50,159 bases of DNA from Desulfobacula sp964636495 (lineage in GTDB: Bacteria > Desulfobacterota > Desulfobacteria > Desulfobacterales > Desulfobacteraceae), in assembly GCA_964636495.1 (NCBI GenBank), contig CAZWSL010000022.1:1-50159 (forward strand), in the 5' to 3' direction. The translations under genes were made by a program, and so were the position numbers. Position 1 is the stretch's first letter, and each line of letters starts with the position of its first letter. The notes beneath the pieces were generated by a model. It was not told the DNA's origin. It did not search any database and was given only the letters and a program-made list of their open reading frames with translations. Below, one piece after another: positions 1-8,785 of the stretch.

Positions 1-44
1 ATTAGTGGCGCACCTTCGCAGGAGAAAGAGTAGTGATAAAAGTA

Positions 45-77
45 AAACCCCTGCATACAGATCGCATGCAGGGGTTT
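45..77 (-). terminator. Terminator downstream of groEL
   Basis: A perfect 12-bp inverted repeat (45-56 and 66-77, loop of 9) lies just past the groEL stop. On the minus strand it is followed by a T-rich tract (TTTTACTTTTATC). This fits a rho-independent terminator for the groES-groEL transcript. Confidence 0.75.
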
Positions 78-135
78 AAATTCGACAGGGTGTCGATGAT
101 ATAATATCTATCGATAATATAAACGGTATCAGATA

Positions 136-1791
136 TTACATCATTCCAGGCATTCCTCCGCCCATTCCGCCCATTCCGCCGCCGGGCATTCCACCGGGCA
201 TTCCAGCGCCTTCATCCTTTTCAGGCTTATCAGCAATCATGGCTTCTGTGGTCAGCATTACAGAAGCAACACTTGCTGCATTCTGAAGTGCAAAACGAAC
301 CACTTTTTTAGGATCAATAACACCTGCTGCAATAAGATCTTCATATTCGTTAGTTCTGGCGTTGAAACCAAAAGCGCCCTCGCCTTCTTTGATTTTGTTG
401 ATTACAACGGCACCTTCAACTCCTGCATTTTCAACAATTTTTCTTAAAGGCTCTTCAATAGCTCTTGCTACAACTTCAAGACCAAGTTGTTCCTCGCCTT
501 CAAGTGTAATATTTTCAAGGGCTTTAATACTTCTTACAAGGGCAACTCCGCCACCTGCAACAATACCCTCTTCAACAGCAGCACGGGTTGCATTAAGAGC
601 ATCTTCAACTCTTGCTTTTTTCTCTTTCATTTCAGTTTCAGTGGCTGCACCGACATTAATTACAGCAACGCCGCCAACAAGTTTTGCAAGTCTTTCCTGA
701 AGTTTTTCTCTGTCATAATCAGAAGAGGTCTCTTCAGACTGGGCACGAATCATTTTTACTCTGCCTTCAAGTGCTTCCCTTGAACCGGCGCCATCAACAA
801 TTGTTGTGTTATCTTTATCAATGGTAATTGATTTTGCCTGACCAAGATCCTGGATACTTACGTTTTCCAGTTTAATCCCAACATCTTCAGACACAACCTG
901 CCCACCTGTGAGGATTGCAATATCCTCAAGCATTGCTTTTCTTCTGTCTCCAAAACCAGGAGCTTTAACAGCAGCAATATTCAAGGTTCCGCGAAGTTTG
1001 TTGACAACCAGAGTTGCAAGTGCTTCACCTTCAACATCTTCTGCAATAATAACAAGGGGTTTGCCTGTTTTAGCAATCTCTTCAAGAACAGGAAGGAGAT
1101 CTTTCATGGAAGACACTTTTTTATCGCAGATCAAAACAAATGGATTATCAAGAGCAGCAACCATTTTTTCTGAATCTGTCACAAAGTAAGGAGAGAGATA
1201 CCCACGGTCAAACTGCATACCTTCAACCACATCAAGAGTGGTATCCATTGATTTTGCTTCTTCAACTGTGATGACGCCCTCTTTTCCGACTTTATCCATT
1301 GCTTCTGCAATAATGTTTCCAATAGTCTCATCATTGTTTGCAGATATGGTTCCAACCTGGGCGATTTCATTCTGATCTTTAGTTGGTTTTGAAATCTCTT
1401 CAAGATTTGCAACAACTTTAGCAACTGCTTTGTCAATCCCTCTTTTAATTCCCATGGGGTTGTTGCCGGCAACAACGAGTTTCTGACCATTCTCATAGAT
1501 AGCCCGTGCAAGTACAGTCGCAGTAGTTGTACCGTCTCCAGCCATATCAGAAGTTTTACTGGAAACTTCTTTTACCATCTGGGCACCCATATTTTCAAAT
1601 TTATCTTCAAGATCAATCTCTTTTGCAACTGTCACACCATCTTTGGTAACATTGGGAGAGCCCCAGGATTTTTCAATAACTACGTTTCTTCCTTTTGGTC
1701 CAAGTGTAACCACTACTGCATCAGCAAGGGTTCTAACTCCTTTGAGCATTGCTTCTCTTGCTTTAGCATCATATTTAATTTCTTTTGCCAT
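136..1791 (-). CDS. groL: Chaperonin GroEL (60 kDa subunit)
   Basis: This is a full-length GroEL of 551 residues, the usual size. The family forms the double-ring ATP-driven folding chamber of the cytoplasm, capped by GroES. Visible signatures are the N-terminal KEIKYDAKAREAM segment, the nucleotide-binding GDGTTTATVLA segment near residue 86, and a glycine/methionine-rich tail with GGM repeats ending GMPGMM. It lies 60 bases downstream of groES in the same direction and ends in a strong hairpin, so the two form one transcript. No CIRCE inverted repeat was found upstream, so HrcA control is not supported by what I can read. Confidence 0.98.
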   Translation of the reverse strand: MAKEIKYDAKAREAMLKGVRTLADAVVVTLGPKGRNVVIEKSWGSPNVTKDGVTVAKEIDLEDKFENMGAQMVKEVSSKTSDMAGDGTTTATVLARAIYENGQKLVVAGNNPMGIKRGIDKAVAKVVANLEEISKPTKDQNEIAQVGTISANNDETIGNIIAEAMDKVGKEGVITVEEAKSMDTTLDVVEGMQFDRGYLSPYFVTDSEKMVAALDNPFVLICDKKVSSMKDLLPVLEEIAKTGKPLVIIAEDVEGEALATLVVNKLRGTLNIAAVKAPGFGDRRKAMLEDIAILTGGQVVSEDVGIKLENVSIQDLGQAKSITIDKDNTTIVDGAGSREALEGRVKMIRAQSEETSSDYDREKLQERLAKLVGGVAVINVGAATETEMKEKKARVEDALNATRAAVEEGIVAGGGVALVRSIKALENITLEGEEQLGLEVVARAIEEPLRKIVENAGVEGAVVINKIKEGEGAFGFNARTNEYEDLIAAGVIDPKKVVRFALQNAASVASVMLTTEAMIADKPEKDEGAGMPGGMPGGGMGGMGGGMPGMM

Positions 1792-1851
1792 CTTTAATAA
1801 TCTCCATTTATTTCGATAAAATTATTCAATTTCAGTCTATTAAAATCAGCC

Positions 1852-2139
1852 CTATTCAATAACTCCAAGAATATCATCCTGTCGCATTATCAGGTAATCA
1901 GTTCCGTCAATTTTTACATCTGTTCCGCCGTATTTGCTGAAAAGAACTCTATCTCCGACTTGAACATCCATTGGGAGTAATTTACCATCTTCACCTATAC
2001 GACCGTTACCTGTGGCAACAATTTTACCTTCTGCCGGTTTTTCCTTTGCAGTATCTGGGATAATAATTCCGCCTTTGGTTTTTTCGTCCTCTTCAATACG
2101 CTCAACCAGAACTCTGTCACTTAGTGGTCTTAAACTCAT
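1852..2139 (-). CDS. groS: Co-chaperonin GroES (10 kDa subunit)
   Basis: The 95-residue protein has the normal GroES length and layout. It starts SLRPLSDRVLVERIEEDEKT, has the mobile-loop segment KTKGGIIIPDTAKEKP that contacts GroEL, and ends with DYLIMRQDDILGVIE. It caps the GroEL ring during folding. A GGAGAAAG ribosome site precedes the ATG. It lies 64 bases after the fmdB-like gene and 60 bases before groEL, all on the minus strand. The short gap to fmdB suggests read-through or a promoter inside the end of fmdB. Confidence 0.97.
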   Translation of the reverse strand: MSLRPLSDRVLVERIEEDEKTKGGIIIPDTAKEKPAEGKIVATGNGRIGEDGKLLPMDVQVGDRVLFSKYGGTDVKIDGTDYLIMRQDDILGVIE

Positions 2140-2203
2140 GATCTTCTTTCTCCTTTAAACATTTTGTTTGATTTGATCATTAAATACTTATTTGATTTCA
2201 ACT

Positions 2204-2479
2204 TCAGTTTTTAGACTCTGATGTCTTTTCAGAAGTTGTTTTTGGCTCTTTGGATTGTGCTTTATCTTTTGTACTGCTGCTTGATTTGTTTTGATTCTTT
2301 GCTCCGCCGTAATCGGTAACATACCACCCTGATCCTTTAAGGTGGAATGTACTTTGAGAAATAAGTTTTTTTAAATTTCCGTTACAACTGGAACAGGTTG
2401 TAAGTGGTGAATCTGAAATCTTTTGAAATGCTTCTTTTATTTGTCCGCACTCAGCACATTGATACTCATAAACTGGCAT
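2204..2479 (-). CDS. FmdB-family zinc-ribbon regulatory protein
   Basis: This small protein of 91 residues begins MPVYEYQCAECG, the hallmark of the FmdB/CxxC_CXXC_SSSS zinc-ribbon family. Four cysteines (C8, C11, C29, C32) would bind one zinc. Residues 60-91 are a low-complexity tail of Ser, Lys, Thr and Glu, common in the family and probably disordered. The name comes from a proposed regulator of formamidase in Methylophilus; the general role is not known. Here it lies directly upstream of groES, possibly in one transcript. Confidence 0.85.
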   Translation of the reverse strand: MPVYEYQCAECGQIKEAFQKISDSPLTTCSSCNGNLKKLISQSTFHLKGSGWYVTDYGGAKNQNKSSSSTKDKAQSKEPKTTSEKTSESKN

Positions 2480-2584
2480 TTTTATTATTTCTCCATCTCT
2501 TTTTTGTCTTCTTGAAAAATCAAAAACAAAATAACAAGTCTTTCACCCTTGTCAAGAATGTTTATTCATTTTTTTTGCGAATCA

Positions 2585-3118
2585 TCACGGGTGGCTGGAA
2601 GGCATCCAATCTTTATAAAATTCAAACACTTGTTTCAACTTTAAAATTGGTACTGATTTTAAAATTTTTTTAGTCAGCAGATGTACTGTCCGTTCTTCAT
2701 CCAATGTCACATCAGCCTCGTTTCTGTTTTCATATCTATGTTTAAATTTTAAAAACCGTACAACATGAACAAGCTCATGGGTCATTATATACAGAAGAAA
2801 AGGTTCAAGCAGCAGATCTTTGTTGCCTGCAACTGCTGAAAGAATTGCATTGTCCTGAAGGCAGACCTTATAGAAACTGTATGTTGAAGACCCAAGCTGT
2901 GCATTTTTTTTACGCCCTTCATATTTTATGACCTGGGCAAAAGGTCCTTCAATCGATTCATGGGCAGCCAGATCTTTTGCTGTTTTGATATCATATCTGT
3001 TGTTCAACCAGAGACTGGAAGACATTTTAAAATAATTATTAATCAGTTCTTCTGACATTTTTGCAGCTTCATCAACCTTCAGCAGCTCTTGATCATTAAA
3101 ATATCTAACTTGATTCAT
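2585..3118 (-). CDS. Uncharacterised protein with a HExxH metalloprotease-like motif
   Basis: A 177-residue protein with no recognised signal peptide or membrane segment. Residues around 112-117 read MTHELVHVVRF, matching the HExxH zinc-binding signature of minimal metalloproteases, and a downstream DEERTVH segment could supply further ligands. The coupling to heat-shock and FtsH-related genes (fmdB-groESL below, hflKC above) suggests protein quality control, but this is inference from position. I do not recognise the family from sequence alone. It ends 105 bases before the fmdB-like gene, with an AT-rich gap. Confidence 0.7.
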   Translation of the reverse strand: MNQVRYFNDQELLKVDEAAKMSEELINNYFKMSSSLWLNNRYDIKTAKDLAAHESIEGPFAQVIKYEGRKKNAQLGSSTYSFYKVCLQDNAILSAVAGNKDLLLEPFLLYIMTHELVHVVRFLKFKHRYENRNEADVTLDEERTVHLLTKKILKSVPILKLKQVFEFYKDWMPSSHP

Positions 3119-3233
3119 AATATATTTGTACTAAATTAAATAAAAAATTGGACATTAACTAGAATATCATGCTATAGTAAAATTTTAAATTTATTAATAA
3201 TAATATTAGAATTCACAAGAGGAGGTGATTTTT

Positions 3234-3329
3234 TTGAGCAGCGTAATGAAAAAAAGGAGAAAAAAAATGAGAAAGCATAAACACAGAAAACTCCTTGCCA
3301 AGACCCGCCACCAGAGAAAGAAAAAATAG
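3234..3329 (+). CDS. AURKAIP1/COX24-domain small basic protein
   Basis: A 31-residue open frame starts at TTG 3234 and stops at TAG 3327. The ribosome site GGAGGTGA (3221-3228) is near-perfect and sits 5 bases upstream, which decides the TTG over the in-frame ATG at 3246. The product is almost wholly Lys, Arg and His and carries the pattern KKRRKKMRKHKHRKLL, as in the AURKAIP1/COX24 domain. That domain occurs in mitochondrial small-subunit ribosomal protein mS38 and in very short bacterial proteins. A role on ribosomal RNA is likely from the family and charge, but is inference. A bidirectional terminator follows at once. Confidence 0.8.
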   Translation: MSSVMKKRRKKMRKHKHRKLLAKTRHQRKKK

Positions 3330-3338
3330 TTAGAGTTA

Positions 3339-3367
3339 GAGATTTGAGTATTAAAACCTCAAATCTC
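3339..3367. terminator. Bidirectional terminator between the small basic gene and hflC
   Basis: A perfect 10-bp inverted repeat, GAGATTTGAG (3339-3348) and CTCAAATCTC (3358-3367) with a 9-base loop, lies between two convergent genes. It is not GC-rich, so strength is uncertain, but its place suits termination from both sides. Confidence 0.55.
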
Positions 3368-3385
3368 ATCTCTTATATTTCAATA

Positions 3386-4324
3386 CTACTCAATCCCTTT
3401 AAAGTACTTCATGAAATCAGAATCTGTAGATATAACCAGTGTACTGTTTTTTTCCATGGTTGCTTTATATACATCCATGGCCTTTAAAAACTCATAGAAT
3501 TCAGGATCAACGCCGTAGGCTTCTGCATAAATCTGGGTTGCCTTGGCATCAGCCTTACCTTTAAGGGTCTGGGCAGTTTTATAAGCCTGTGATTTTATAA
3601 CCTGGAGTTCTTTCTCTTTTTCACCCCTGATATTACTGGCCTCACCTTTTCCTTCTGCACGATATTTTTCTGCAATCTGATTTCTTTCTGCAATCATCCT
3701 GTTGTAAACAGCCTGCCGCACATTTTCAACATAGTTTATCCTTTTAATTTTCACATCCACAAGTTCAATTCCAAAGGAAGACAGCTTGGGGCTGGCTTGT
3801 TTTACAATGCGTTTTGTAATTTCATCACGGCCCAGATCAATTTTATATTGAGTCCGTTTTCTTTTTTCATCAACCACAGACTCAAACGTATCCATGGGTC
3901 TGTCTGAGTTACGGACACTTTCAACAAGGGGGTATGATGTTACGAGGTTTCTCATGGCAGGATCAATAATATCATCAAGGCGTTCAAGGGCGGCAAATTC
4001 ATTGTTGACTGTCTGGAAATACTTGATTGGATCAACAATTTTCCATCTTGCAAAGGTATCGACCCAGATATAGGTTTTATCTTTAGTCGGAACCTGACCC
4101 GGATCACCATCCCAAGTCAAAAGATTTTTTGGAAAATAGCTCGCCTTTTGAATAAAAGGTATTTTAAAGTTCAGACCAGGAGTTGTCACAGGAGTACTGA
4201 CGACTTTTCCAAACTGGGTGATGACAACCTGCTCAGTTTCATCAACAATAAATGCAGAACTGTACACAAGTATAACGCTGGCAGCTATTACAATCAATGC
4301 TATGGTTTTTATCATATTATTCAT
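3386..4324 (-). CDS. hflC: HflC, SPFH-domain modulator of the FtsH protease
   Basis: The 312-residue protein has one N-terminal membrane helix (about residues 5-27), then the SPFH/band-7 domain beginning VDETEQVVITQFGKVV, and a long charged helical region rich in Lys and Glu (about 190-260). In the known HflKC complex, HflC and HflK assemble as a large periplasmic cage around FtsH and restrain its proteolysis. It lies 10 bases downstream of hflK, in the conserved order. Confidence 0.95.
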   Translation of the reverse strand: MNNMIKTIALIVIAASVILVYSSAFIVDETEQVVITQFGKVVSTPVTTPGLNFKIPFIQKASYFPKNLLTWDGDPGQVPTKDKTYIWVDTFARWKIVDPIKYFQTVNNEFAALERLDDIIDPAMRNLVTSYPLVESVRNSDRPMDTFESVVDEKRKRTQYKIDLGRDEITKRIVKQASPKLSSFGIELVDVKIKRINYVENVRQAVYNRMIAERNQIAEKYRAEGKGEASNIRGEKEKELQVIKSQAYKTAQTLKGKADAKATQIYAEAYGVDPEFYEFLKAMDVYKATMEKNSTLVISTDSDFMKYFKGIE

Positions 4325-4334
4325 ATTTTTTTAC

Positions 4335-5423
4335 TCACTTTGTCAAAGGATTTGAACCGTTTGGATTCAATATAGATTTATCTTTTCCCATATTCAAAAG
4401 GGGCAGTACATTTTTTTGATCAGAATCAATAATATATTTTGTACCGAGTTTAGGGAAGATTTCCAGCATTGATTCAAGATATATCCTCTTTTTTGTGACA
4501 TCTTTAGCTTTTACATATTCCCTGTACACAGATTTAAATTTCGCGCCATCACCCTGGGCACGGTTCACCCGGTCAATGGCATAACCCTCAGCATCCTTTA
4601 TAACTCTTTTTGCCTCTCCACGGGCAAGGGGTACTGCTTTGTTATACTCCTCCCTTGCTTTGTAGATCATCTGCTCTTTTTCCTGGATAGCTTGATTTAC
4701 TTCATTAAACGAACTCTGGACAGGGCCTGGTACATTTGTCTTTTTCATTTCAATTGTAACGATATTAATACCGGACTGAGCCTGATCCATCTCTTTTTGA
4801 AGCATCTGTTTTGCAGCTACTGCAATCTCTTCACGCTTGGATATTACCTCGTTAATACTTCGATCACCAACAACGGTTCTCATTGTAGCCTCGGACATAT
4901 CCCGCAGGATTGCCCTTACATCCTTGACCATAAAGAGGTAGTTTCTTGGATTGGAAATTCTATACTGAACAATCCATGGTACAACTGCAACATTTAAGTC
5001 TCCTGTCAGCATCAAGGCAGTCTCCTGGGACGAATTTTCATTAGAGAACCTGAAATTACTTGATCCCTGTACCGTTTTAAACCCGAATTCCTCTTTGTAA
5101 ACCCTTTTGATCTTTACCTTGGTAACTGTTTCAATACCCGAAGGCAGTTTAAAGCCCAGACCTGGCTGTGCAATCCTGTTGTACTTGCCGAACCTCTGAA
5201 TCACACCAACTTCGTCCAGCTCTATCGTAAAAAAAGTCGATTTTCCAAAAAACAGAGCCAGAAGCACAATGATAACCAGCAGTGCTCCGGAAAATTTAAA
5301 TCCTTTAAATTTTTCTAAAAGTTCATCCATCTGAGGGGGCTTTGGCATACCAGGACCGCCACCCTCTCTCTGTTTCTCAAATTTCTGCTGATTTTCTCTT
5401 AGTTTTTCCCAATCCCAATTCAT
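4335..5423 (-). CDS. hflK: HflK, SPFH-domain partner of HflC
   Basis: The 362-residue protein shows the HflK layout. A Gly/Pro-rich cytoplasmic N terminus (GGGPGMPKPPQMDE, residues 22-35) precedes a membrane helix at about 45-68, then the SPFH domain begins near IELDEVGVIQRFGKY. The rest is charged helix. It is the first gene of an hflK-hflC operon. The 294-base gap upstream (5424-5717) separates it from the divergent dciA-like gene and must hold both promoters; I see no clear consensus or repeat in it. Confidence 0.95.
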   Translation of the reverse strand: MNWDWEKLRENQQKFEKQREGGGPGMPKPPQMDELLEKFKGFKFSGALLVIIVLLALFFGKSTFFTIELDEVGVIQRFGKYNRIAQPGLGFKLPSGIETVTKVKIKRVYKEEFGFKTVQGSSNFRFSNENSSQETALMLTGDLNVAVVPWIVQYRISNPRNYLFMVKDVRAILRDMSEATMRTVVGDRSINEVISKREEIAVAAKQMLQKEMDQAQSGINIVTIEMKKTNVPGPVQSSFNEVNQAIQEKEQMIYKAREEYNKAVPLARGEAKRVIKDAEGYAIDRVNRAQGDGAKFKSVYREYVKAKDVTKKRIYLESMLEIFPKLGTKYIIDSDQKNVLPLLNMGKDKSILNPNGSNPLTK

Positions 5424-5717
5424 AAAAGTTTATCCTGTAAATTAACTGTATTAAAATCTTATCCGAAAATAAAATACAACACTATTTATATTTATCAACC
5501 CAAAAAGGCAATATTTATTTAAATTCTGCAAACTCATGGTCATACGGACTCAACAAATTTTAAGAATCCATGCACAACAGATTTTGATTTAACCGGCAAA
5601 CCGTGTTCCAGCGGTACAATATGGAAGAGTTGACTTTTCAATAAGCAGCTTTAGTTTATATGAAAACAAATCGATGATTGCGGTTATATGAACCATCTAC
5701 AATTTTAAGGTATAAAC

Positions 5718-6038
5718 TTGAATAAAAAAAAGAGAGAGACAAAACTTATCCACATCAGTGACATTTTAAATTCAGCCCTTGGTAAATTTCGTCCTGCAAA
5801 AGATATCCAGATGACAAGAATCTGGGAAATCTGGGAGACTGCTGTTGAAAAATCAATTGCGGCAAATGCAAAACCTGACTCTTTTAGAAGCGGTGTTCTC
5901 AATGTCAATGTATCAAGTTCTTCCTGGGTTCATCAGCTTAAATTCCTTGAAAAAGAGATGATCTTAAATATTAATCAGCAACTTGGCAGACCAGTTGTAA
6001 AGCAGCTCAGGTTCAAAATTGGAAAAGTTATCAATTGA
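5718..6038 (+). CDS. DciA-like (DUF721) protein
   Basis: A 106-residue protein with the DUF721 pattern: an N-terminal ILNSALGKF helix, a central IWEIWETAVEKSIAANAKP segment, then a VLNVNVSSSSWVHQLKFL strand-helix stretch. DUF721 proteins include DciA, the ancestral loader of the DnaB replicative helicase, so a role at the replication fork is likely by family. The start is TTG 5718, with AAGG a few bases upstream; no better start exists. It overlaps the next gene by 20 bases, so the two are co-translated. Confidence 0.8.
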   Translation: MNKKKRETKLIHISDILNSALGKFRPAKDIQMTRIWEIWETAVEKSIAANAKPDSFRSGVLNVNVSSSSWVHQLKFLEKEMILNINQQLGRPVVKQLRFKIGKVIN

Positions 6039-6735
6039 CAGTTCAGCACTACCCCGGATCAAGTTGTCCCAACCGGAAAACGGGTATCGATTTTCCATTG
6101 ATCCGGTTATACTTGCTGACAGTGTTGAAACTGCAGACAATAAAACTATCATTGACATAGGCTGCGGCAGTGGCATTATTCCATTAATTCTATCATCAAA
6201 ATCATCTGATTTAAAAATTATTGGTATTGAAATTCAAAAAGAGCTGTACCTGCATGCAAAAAAAAATATCTTGAAAAACAATCTTGAAAACATCATCACC
6301 ATAATAAATAGTGATGTAAGAAGATTAAAAAGCGATGATATAAATGGCAAAGCAGATATTATTGTTTCAAATCCACCTTATGGGAAAAAAGGTTCAGGCA
6401 GACTTAATCCTGATTCTCAAAAAGCAATTGCACGCCATGAAATCTCACTGGATATCCATACCGTTTTCAAATGTTCCAGAAAATTACTCAATAAAAAAGG
6501 CAGGCTGTATCTGATTTTTCCGGCTTCAAGAATATCTGACCTCTTTGCAGCCATGGAAAAATATGCTTTCACTCCTGATTTTATCAGATTTGTGCATATA
6601 AAAAAAACATCCGGGGCCAGGCGGATCATTCTCTGTGCAGCCAGAAACAGCAGAAAACCATGTACCGTTCTTCCGCCTTTTTATATTTATGGCGATGATA
6701 ATCAATTCAGTAAAGAGTATGCTGACCTTTTTTAA
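6019..6735 (+). CDS. TrmN6-type tRNA (adenine-N6)-methyltransferase
   Basis: This 238-residue protein is a class I SAM methyltransferase. It shows IIDIGCGSGIIPLIL (SAM-binding loop, about 51-65) and IIVSNPPYGKKG (the NPPY catalytic motif of N6-adenine methylases, about 114-125). The N terminus (LSQPENGYRFSIDPVILAD) is typical of TrmN6/YfiC, which methylates A37 of tRNA-Val in E. coli. It starts at TTG 6019, 20 bases inside the DciA-like gene, with CAGG (6008-6011) as ribosome site. The exact tRNA target cannot be read from sequence; HemK-like activity on proteins is less likely. Confidence 0.85.
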   Translation: MEKLSIDSSALPRIKLSQPENGYRFSIDPVILADSVETADNKTIIDIGCGSGIIPLILSSKSSDLKIIGIEIQKELYLHAKKNILKNNLENIITIINSDVRRLKSDDINGKADIIVSNPPYGKKGSGRLNPDSQKAIARHEISLDIHTVFKCSRKLLNKKGRLYLIFPASRISDLFAAMEKYAFTPDFIRFVHIKKTSGARRIILCAARNSRKPCTVLPPFYIYGDDNQFSKEYADLF

Positions 6736-6811
6736 AGCCTTAAATCATACACACAATGAAGAGATAATTTTATGTTTAAAAGCAGATATCCAGCTCAGAA
6801 TGCTTTAAAAC

Positions 6812-6840
6812 TTGACACAATTACAAAAAGATACTATTTT
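6812..6840 (+). promoter_or_regulatory. Sigma-70-type promoter of tRNA-Ser
   Basis: A consensus -35 TTGACA (6812-6817) and a -10 TATTTT (6835-6840) are separated by 17 bases. The expected start point is about 6847, some 17 bases before the mature tRNA. There is no competing gene in the gap. Confidence 0.7.
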
Positions 6841-6863
6841 GCCTTGGTATTTAATTAACCATT

Positions 6864-6954
<91 letters not shown>

Positions 6955-6980
6955 CTGATTACAAACGGCCATATCATAAA

Positions 6981-8627
6981 ATGTCATATCAGGTATTAGC
7001 ACTAAAATACAGACCTCAGACTTTTGATGAAGTTGTGGGGCAAAATCACGTTACCAGTACGCTCAGTAATTCAATCTCTTCTGACAGGGTTGCACACGCT
7101 ATCCTCTTTACAGGTCCAAGAGGCACAGGAAAAACAACCATAGCGAGAATTCTGGCCAAAGCCATGAATTGTATTCATGGCCCTGCACCACAACCCTGCA
7201 ACGATTGTAAAATATGCAGGCAGATCATTAAAGGGCATTGCAGTGATGTATTTGAAATTGACGGGGCTTCAAATAACAGTGTAGACCAGATTAGGGACTT
7301 AAGACAGAATGTTACATATATGCCTTCCTCTGCAAAATATAAAATATATATTATTGATGAAGTCCATATGCTCTCCACTGCTGCATTCAATGCCCTGTTA
7401 AAAACGCTTGAAGAACCTCCTGAACATGTAATGTTTATTTTTGCAACAACAGAAGCCGGTAAAATTCCAGCCACTATCTTATCAAGATGCCAGAGACATG
7501 ATTTAAACAGAATAGAGCTGAAATCTATTTCTGATCACCTGCAGAAACTTTGTATAAAAGAAGGTTACACAGTTGAGGAACAGAGCCTTGATATGATAGC
7601 CCAGGAGGCAGATGGCTCAATAAGGGACGGATTAAGCCTGCTGGATAGGATATTATCATCATCCATTACAAAAAAAATAGATCATGAAGGCGTGACAGCC
7701 TGCCTTGGCATACAGGATCAACAGATCATGCATGATCTGTCAGATGCTATTTTCAATCAGAATGGTGCCCGGATTATTGATATTATAGACAGAGTAAATA
7801 ATGCCGGGATTGATCTCAAACAGTTTTACTCTGACATTATCCATCATTTCAGAAACTACACTATTATCAAACTGTGTGGTAAAGCTTCTCTGGCTGTCAA
7901 CATTACACATGGTGAAAAAGAAAAAATCTTTCAGTCTGCCTCTAAACTTTCAACCGGTTTCATCAATACTGTTCTGCATAATCTATTGAAAGACGAATCA
8001 ATTGTTAAATATTCATCACACACCAAAATAGCAATTGAAATGGTACTTTTAAAACTGCTTGATATAAACCCGGGTGCCCAGATTGATAAAATAATAGAGA
8101 GGCTTGACTTACTTTCAAAACAGGCAGGCGGTAAAATAACAGAAGATACCCGCTATTTTCAAAATGCACAGCAACCTGATACCGTTGCAGGGGACAGCAG
8201 TGTATACCAGGCCGTTGAAGAGTCACTGGCAACTTCTCAACATCAGGGCATGCCTGAGCCTGAAGCAACACTGAAAATAAATTCTAAAGAGAAAACATGG
8301 CAGGGATTTTTAAAAAAAATCGAGCAGAAATTTCCTTTTATGTATGCTCTTTTATCAAAAGGCATTAAAAAAGAAAATAGTAATGAAATAGTTGTGGAGC
8401 TGAAAAACGGTTCTTCTTTTGACAAAAAAAGAGTTGACAGTAAAAAACATGAACTGGCTGACATATGCAAAGAATTCCTCGGCAAAAAATTAACAGTCAA
8501 GATAGTTTCACAGAACAGTCAGTTAAGCAGAAATGCTGATAAAAAGAGAAAGAAAAGGCAGGCTGCCTACAACCATCCCATGGTTGCAGCAGCCAAGCAG
8601 ATGTTTAACGGAGAGATAATCAATTGA
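6981..8627 (+). CDS. dnaX: DNA polymerase III subunit gamma/tau
   Basis: The 548-residue clamp-loader ATPase begins MSYQVLALKYRPQTFDEVVGQ, a fixed DnaX signature. It carries a Walker A GPRGTGKT (45-52), four zinc-binding cysteines (C64, C73, C76, C79), and Walker B IIDEVHMLS. Residues past about 370 are the variable tau-type region, ending in a basic stretch KKRKKRQ. It starts 27 bases after tRNA-Ser and leads dnaX-ybaB-recR, a conserved recombination and replication cluster. Confidence 0.97.
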   Translation: MSYQVLALKYRPQTFDEVVGQNHVTSTLSNSISSDRVAHAILFTGPRGTGKTTIARILAKAMNCIHGPAPQPCNDCKICRQIIKGHCSDVFEIDGASNNSVDQIRDLRQNVTYMPSSAKYKIYIIDEVHMLSTAAFNALLKTLEEPPEHVMFIFATTEAGKIPATILSRCQRHDLNRIELKSISDHLQKLCIKEGYTVEEQSLDMIAQEADGSIRDGLSLLDRILSSSITKKIDHEGVTACLGIQDQQIMHDLSDAIFNQNGARIIDIIDRVNNAGIDLKQFYSDIIHHFRNYTIIKLCGKASLAVNITHGEKEKIFQSASKLSTGFINTVLHNLLKDESIVKYSSHTKIAIEMVLLKLLDINPGAQIDKIIERLDLLSKQAGGKITEDTRYFQNAQQPDTVAGDSSVYQAVEESLATSQHQGMPEPEATLKINSKEKTWQGFLKKIEQKFPFMYALLSKGIKKENSNEIVVELKNGSSFDKKRVDSKKHELADICKEFLGKKLTVKIVSQNSQLSRNADKKRKKRQAAYNHPMVAAAKQMFNGEIIN

Positions 8628-8785
8628 CACAATGCAGAAATGAAAATTCGTCCAACCTTTTTGATGAAAAAATATTAATCTCTGAAATAGTGATCGCATG
8701 TCCATGATTAACAATTTTTTACTTTGAATTTGAACAGATTTTCTATTGTGTAACAAATAAGACATTGAAAAAAAGGAGTGATACC

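Noticed and set aside
3172..3369. Minus-strand frame of 65 residues rich in Phe and Ser
   Set aside because: It is the antisense of the AURKAIP1/COX24-type gene, which has a strong ribosome site and known pattern.
7660..7690. A-run in dnaX as a programmed frameshift site for the short gamma form
   Set aside because: The run is not followed by the stem and stop needed, and lies early in the ATPase domain.
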